64,000 bases of DNA from NCBI RefSeq assembly GCF_001729485.1, contig NZ_CP017157.1, positions 5,456,001 to 5,520,000 on the forward strand. The letters are read 5' to 3'. Of this stretch, positions 61,631-64,000 are shown piece after piece (the first letter of the stretch is position 1; every line of letters begins with the position of its first letter). Source of the stretch: Streptomyces lydicus (GTDB lineage Bacteria; Actinomycetota; Actinomycetes; Streptomycetales; Streptomycetaceae). A program made the translations under genes and the position numbers. The notes below the pieces were generated by a model. The model saw only the letters and a program-made list of their open reading frames with translations. It was not told where the DNA came from and did no database searches.

Positions 61631-63178
61631 TCAGGGCATCAGGTGGTAGTCGGGGAAGTTGCCGGGCAGACGCTCGGCGGGCGGGCCCTGGGTCACCGCG
61701 CGGACCAGGAGCTCACCGCCGACGAAGGCGCCGCGCCAGGAGTTGCCGAAGCCGCCGAAGAGCTCGTCGCGGTCGCCGCGGGAGCGGGGGGCGCCGTGGC
61801 CGACCTTGAAGGCGCGGATCTGGGGGGCGAGCCGGTCGTAGGTGTCCTGGTCGTCGGTGGAGAGGGTGGCGACCAGGGCGCCGTTGCTGGCGTTCATGGC
61901 GGCGAGCAGCTCGGCCTCGGTGTCGACGAGGACGAGGGTGTCGACGGGGCCGAAGGGCTCGGCGTGGTGCAGCGGGGAGGACGGCGGCGGGGCCAGCAGG
62001 GTCGTCGGGGGAAGGTAGGCGGAGGTGTCCTGGCCGGGGAGGAAGCGGCCGTCGGCGAGGCTGCCGCGGTGCAGCGGGACGGCTCCCCGGGAGATCGCCT
62101 CGGTGGTGAGGTCGGCGAGTTCCTTGGCCTTGGCGGCGTTGATCAGGGGACCGAAGTCGAGCTCGGGAAGGGGGTCCGCGGGGTCCGCGACGGCCAGGGG
62201 GTGGCCGAAGCGGACGCCGCGTACGGCCGGGAGGTACGCGGCGAGGAACTCGGCGAAGGCGTCGCGCTGGACCACGAAGCGGGGGTAGGCGGTGCACCGC
62301 TGCTTGGCGTAGTCGAAGGTCTTGCGCAGCAAGGGGGTCAGCGCCGGCCAGTCGGTGAAGTTCCAGATGCCCCAGGTGTTGAGGCCCTCCTGTTCGAGGA
62401 TGTGGCGTTTGCCCAGGTCGGCGACGGCGGTGGCGACGCGGGCGCCGGTGTCCCGGCCGCCGACGAAGGACACGCAGCCGATCTCCGGTGAGCGGACCAG
62501 GGCGGGCGAGAGGTCGCCGCCGCTGCCGCTGACGAGGGTGGCCGGGACGCCCTCGCGGGCCGCCAGGGCGCAGGCGAGGGTGAGGCAGGCCAGCCCGCCG
62601 TCGGTGGGGGTCTTGGCGATCACCGCGTTGCCGGCCAGCGCCTGGACGAGCATCGCGTGGACGAGCACCGACATCGGGTAGTTCCAGCTGGCGATGTTGC
62701 TGACCGGGCCGGGCAGCGGCCCGCGGCGGTCGAGCATCCGGTCGATCTCGGAGACGTACCAGCGGACGCCGTCGATGGCGCGGTCGACGTCGGCCCGGGC
62801 GAGCTTCCAGGGCTTGCCGATCTCCCAGACGAGGAGCAGGGCGAGCAGGTCGCGGTGTTCTGTGAGGGCATCGAGGGTGGCGTCGACGCGCGCCTTGCGC
62901 TCACCGAGCGGGACGTGCCGCCAGTCGCGGTGCTGGTCGAGCGAGGCGCGTACGGCGTGCCGGGCGGCCTCCGCGTCGAGGCGGGGCGGGCCGACGACGG
63001 GGGTGCCGTCGACGGGGGAGGTGGCGGGCAGCGGATCGCCGTCCGGGTGCCAGGTGCCGGCCCAGAGGTTGAGGGCCTGGCCGTCGCGGAACGCCTCGGG
63101 GGCGGCGGTCAGGCTGCGCCGCCAGGCGTCCGGCCAGGAGGTGCCCGGCTTGAGGGTGAGCTGCGGGGTGGTGGCCAT
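61631..63178 (-). CDS. PaaN-like aldehyde dehydrogenase
   Basis: 515-aa aldehyde dehydrogenase of the divergent branch annotated as phenylacetic acid degradation protein PaaN. The catalytic Cys295 is in YAKQRCTAYPRF and Glu264 in ILEQEGLN; VSNIASWNYPMSVLVHAML and SFVGGRDTGARVA replace the usual cofactor motifs, and GGFGNSWRGAFVGGE lies near the C-terminus. The ATG at 63178 gives the family-like start TTPQLTLKPGTSWPDAW; the upstream frame is not credible. No other paa genes are nearby, so the aldehyde substrate is uncertain. Confidence 0.87.
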   Translation of the reverse strand: MATTPQLTLKPGTSWPDAWRRSLTAAPEAFRDGQALNLWAGTWHPDGDPLPATSPVDGTPVVGPPRLDAEAARHAVRASLDQHRDWRHVPLGERKARVDATLDALTEHRDLLALLLVWEIGKPWKLARADVDRAIDGVRWYVSEIDRMLDRRGPLPGPVSNIASWNYPMSVLVHAMLVQALAGNAVIAKTPTDGGLACLTLACALAAREGVPATLVSGSGGDLSPALVRSPEIGCVSFVGGRDTGARVATAVADLGKRHILEQEGLNTWGIWNFTDWPALTPLLRKTFDYAKQRCTAYPRFVVQRDAFAEFLAAYLPAVRGVRFGHPLAVADPADPLPELDFGPLINAAKAKELADLTTEAISRGAVPLHRGSLADGRFLPGQDTSAYLPPTTLLAPPPSSPLHHAEPFGPVDTLVLVDTEAELLAAMNASNGALVATLSTDDQDTYDRLAPQIRAFKVGHGAPRSRGDRDELFGGFGNSWRGAFVGGELLVRAVTQGPPAERLPGNFPDYHLMP

Positions 63179-63251
63179 CGGTGTCTCCGCTCTCGGTGCA
63201 CGGCCGGAGGGGCAGGGTGGTGGCGCTCGGCGGCTCCCGGGGGAACGAGGA

Positions 63252-63273
63252 ACCGCTACTGGACGGTAGCGGT
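63252..63273. promoter_or_regulatory. Inverted repeat upstream of the PaaN-like gene
   Basis: ACCGCTAC-TGGACG-GTAGCGGT, perfect 8-bp arms, about 75 bp before the start codon. Confidence 0.4.
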
Positions 63274-63441
63274 ACCGGGGGCGCCGCGGGACGGGGCACG
63301 GGCCAGGTATGGCGAGTCTCACGCGGGTGGGTGCGTTGCCGGGCTGACGCGGGGCCAGTTCGGGTGCGACGTGGGCGGGTTGGCCGGATCGCGCGGCAAC
63401 GCGCCACTGGACAGCGGAAATTGCGCGCCGGGGGACGGGAA

Positions 63442-63472
63442 CGGGGGTGGTGCCGATCCGGCACCACCCCCG
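63442..63472 (-). terminator. Terminator of the chorismate mutase gene
   Basis: Perfect 14-bp stem CGGGGGTGGTGCCG / CGGCACCACCCCCG with a 3-nt loop, 18 bp past the stop. Confidence 0.85.
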
Positions 63473-63489
63473 TCGTCCGTGCGTAGCGC

Positions 63490-63879
63490 TCAGCCCGCTA
63501 CCGGCCCGCCCGTCCCGGCGGGCTGCTCCCCCGCCTCCTCCTGCGTACGGTCGGCGATCGCCCGGTGGTGGCGGACCACCTCGTCGATGATGAAGTTCAG
63601 GAACTTCTCCGCGAACGCCGGGTCCAGCCGGGCGTCCTCGGCGAGCCGGCGCAGCCGCTCGATCTGGGCGGCCTCGCGGGCCGGGTCGGCGGGCGGCAGG
63701 CTGTGCCGGGCCTTGAGCTCGCCGACCTGCTGGGTGCACTTGAAGCGCTCGGCGAGCAGATGCACCAGGGCGGCGTCGAGGTTGTCGATGCTGCCGCGCA
63801 GGTAGAGCAGGCGCTCGCGGGCCGCCTGGTCGGCGACGGAGGCCGCCTCGCCGGCCGCCGGTGCTGTCCCTTCGCTCAT
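63490..63879 (-). CDS. Chorismate mutase, AroQ type
   Basis: 129-aa all-helical chorismate mutase catalysing chorismate to prephenate on the way to phenylalanine and tyrosine. The first helix has LRGSIDNLDAALVHLLAERF with the active-site Arg, followed by VGELKARHSLPPADPAREA with the active-site Lys, and FAEKFLNFIIDEVVRHHRAI in the last helix. There is no signal peptide, so it is the cytoplasmic form. The start is ATG 63879. It is monofunctional, with its own strong terminator; 121 bp of upstream sequence to the window edge holds nothing recognisable. Confidence 0.92.
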   Translation of the reverse strand: MSEGTAPAAGEAASVADQAARERLLYLRGSIDNLDAALVHLLAERFKCTQQVGELKARHSLPPADPAREAAQIERLRRLAEDARLDPAFAEKFLNFIIDEVVRHHRAIADRTQEEAGEQPAGTGGPVAG

Positions 63880-64000
63880 GTGCCTCTCGCCATCCGTGGT
63901 CGTTCGGTGATGATCGGATGCACACTACCCGGCCGGGGCCCGGCGACCCGGGCCGGTCTCGCGGATCGGACGTCCGGCGGACCACACCCCTGGCCCCGCG

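Larger units (their letters stand above)
63179..63489. other. 311-bp gap between the PaaN-like and chorismate mutase genes
   Basis: No gene. It holds an inverted repeat ACCGCTAC-6-GTAGCGGT (63252-63273) upstream of the PaaN-like gene and the chorismate mutase terminator. Confidence 0.5.

Overview
The window is about 72-73% GC with strong G/C bias at third codon positions. It carries several Streptomyces hallmarks: two SsgA-like sporulation proteins, an ATPase/DUF397/XRE regulator triad, many divergent TetR/MarR/MerR regulators, and a rare TTA codon at the start of one secreted protein. It reads as chromosomal DNA of a Streptomyces or close relative. There is one tRNA (Leu, anticodon GAG), one truncated IS630-type transposase and no CRISPR array, prophage or large biosynthetic gene cluster. 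Coordinates and translations were read directly from the sequence. Family names come from recognised motifs, not database searches.

1-8.3 kb: secreted hydrolases (Xaa-Pro dipeptidyl-peptidase cut by the window edge, M1 metallopeptidase, sphingomyelinase-like phosphodiesterase), a MpaB/DUF2236 protein, an asparagine-type permease and a MerR regulator. 8.3-14.3 kb: a minus-strand acyl-CoA degradation block (alpha-methylacyl-CoA racemase, acyl-CoA dehydrogenase, thiolase, FadB/FadJ-like multifunctional enzyme) with an operator-like repeat cluster upstream of its first gene. 14.4-21.3 kb: a 52-codon small gene, MgtC, a NanT-like MFS transporter, a saccharopine-dehydrogenase-like reductase, endonuclease V, an amidase and a YciI protein. 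21.4-26.0 kb: a sugar locus (sugar porter, SIS-domain isomerase, class II aldolase, DeoR repressor) with repeated TTTCACGCAGC sites in the divergent promoter region.

26.4-37.9 kb: a small Cys-containing secreted protein, a KstR2-like TetR divergent from an FUSC membrane protein, MarR, a BNR/YCF48-type secreted protein, two SsgA-like proteins flanking an IS630 remnant, a SnoaL-like protein, TetR, two bacterial PH-domain membrane proteins and a polysaccharide deacetylase. 38.1-42.7 kb: an overlapping response regulator / histidine kinase / lipoprotein operon, DUF1992 and a DUF4185-like secreted protein. 42.8-48.0 kb: the methylmalonyl-CoA mutase operon mutA-mutB-meaB, closed by a strong hairpin. 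48.2-56.2 kb: GNAT, the ATPase/DUF397/XRE triad (the XRE gene is frameshifted), two methyltransferases, a TetR/FAD-monooxygenase pair with twin palindromic operators, an ABC ATPase whose catalytic motifs are all substituted, and a DUF6314 protein.

56.4-61.0 kb: a choline-to-betaine operon (betaine aldehyde dehydrogenase, APC permease, choline oxidase). It converges on an apparently orphan TPP-riboswitch-like element with no gene downstream, then tRNA-Leu. 61.6-63.9 kb: a PaaN-like aldehyde dehydrogenase and an AroQ-type chorismate mutase.

The leads most worth following are the orphan TPP element, the motif-less ABC protein, the incomplete sugar-phosphate pathway under apparent DeoR control, and a recurring arrangement (-10 box 6-7 nt before an ATG) that predicts leaderless mRNAs for at least five genes.
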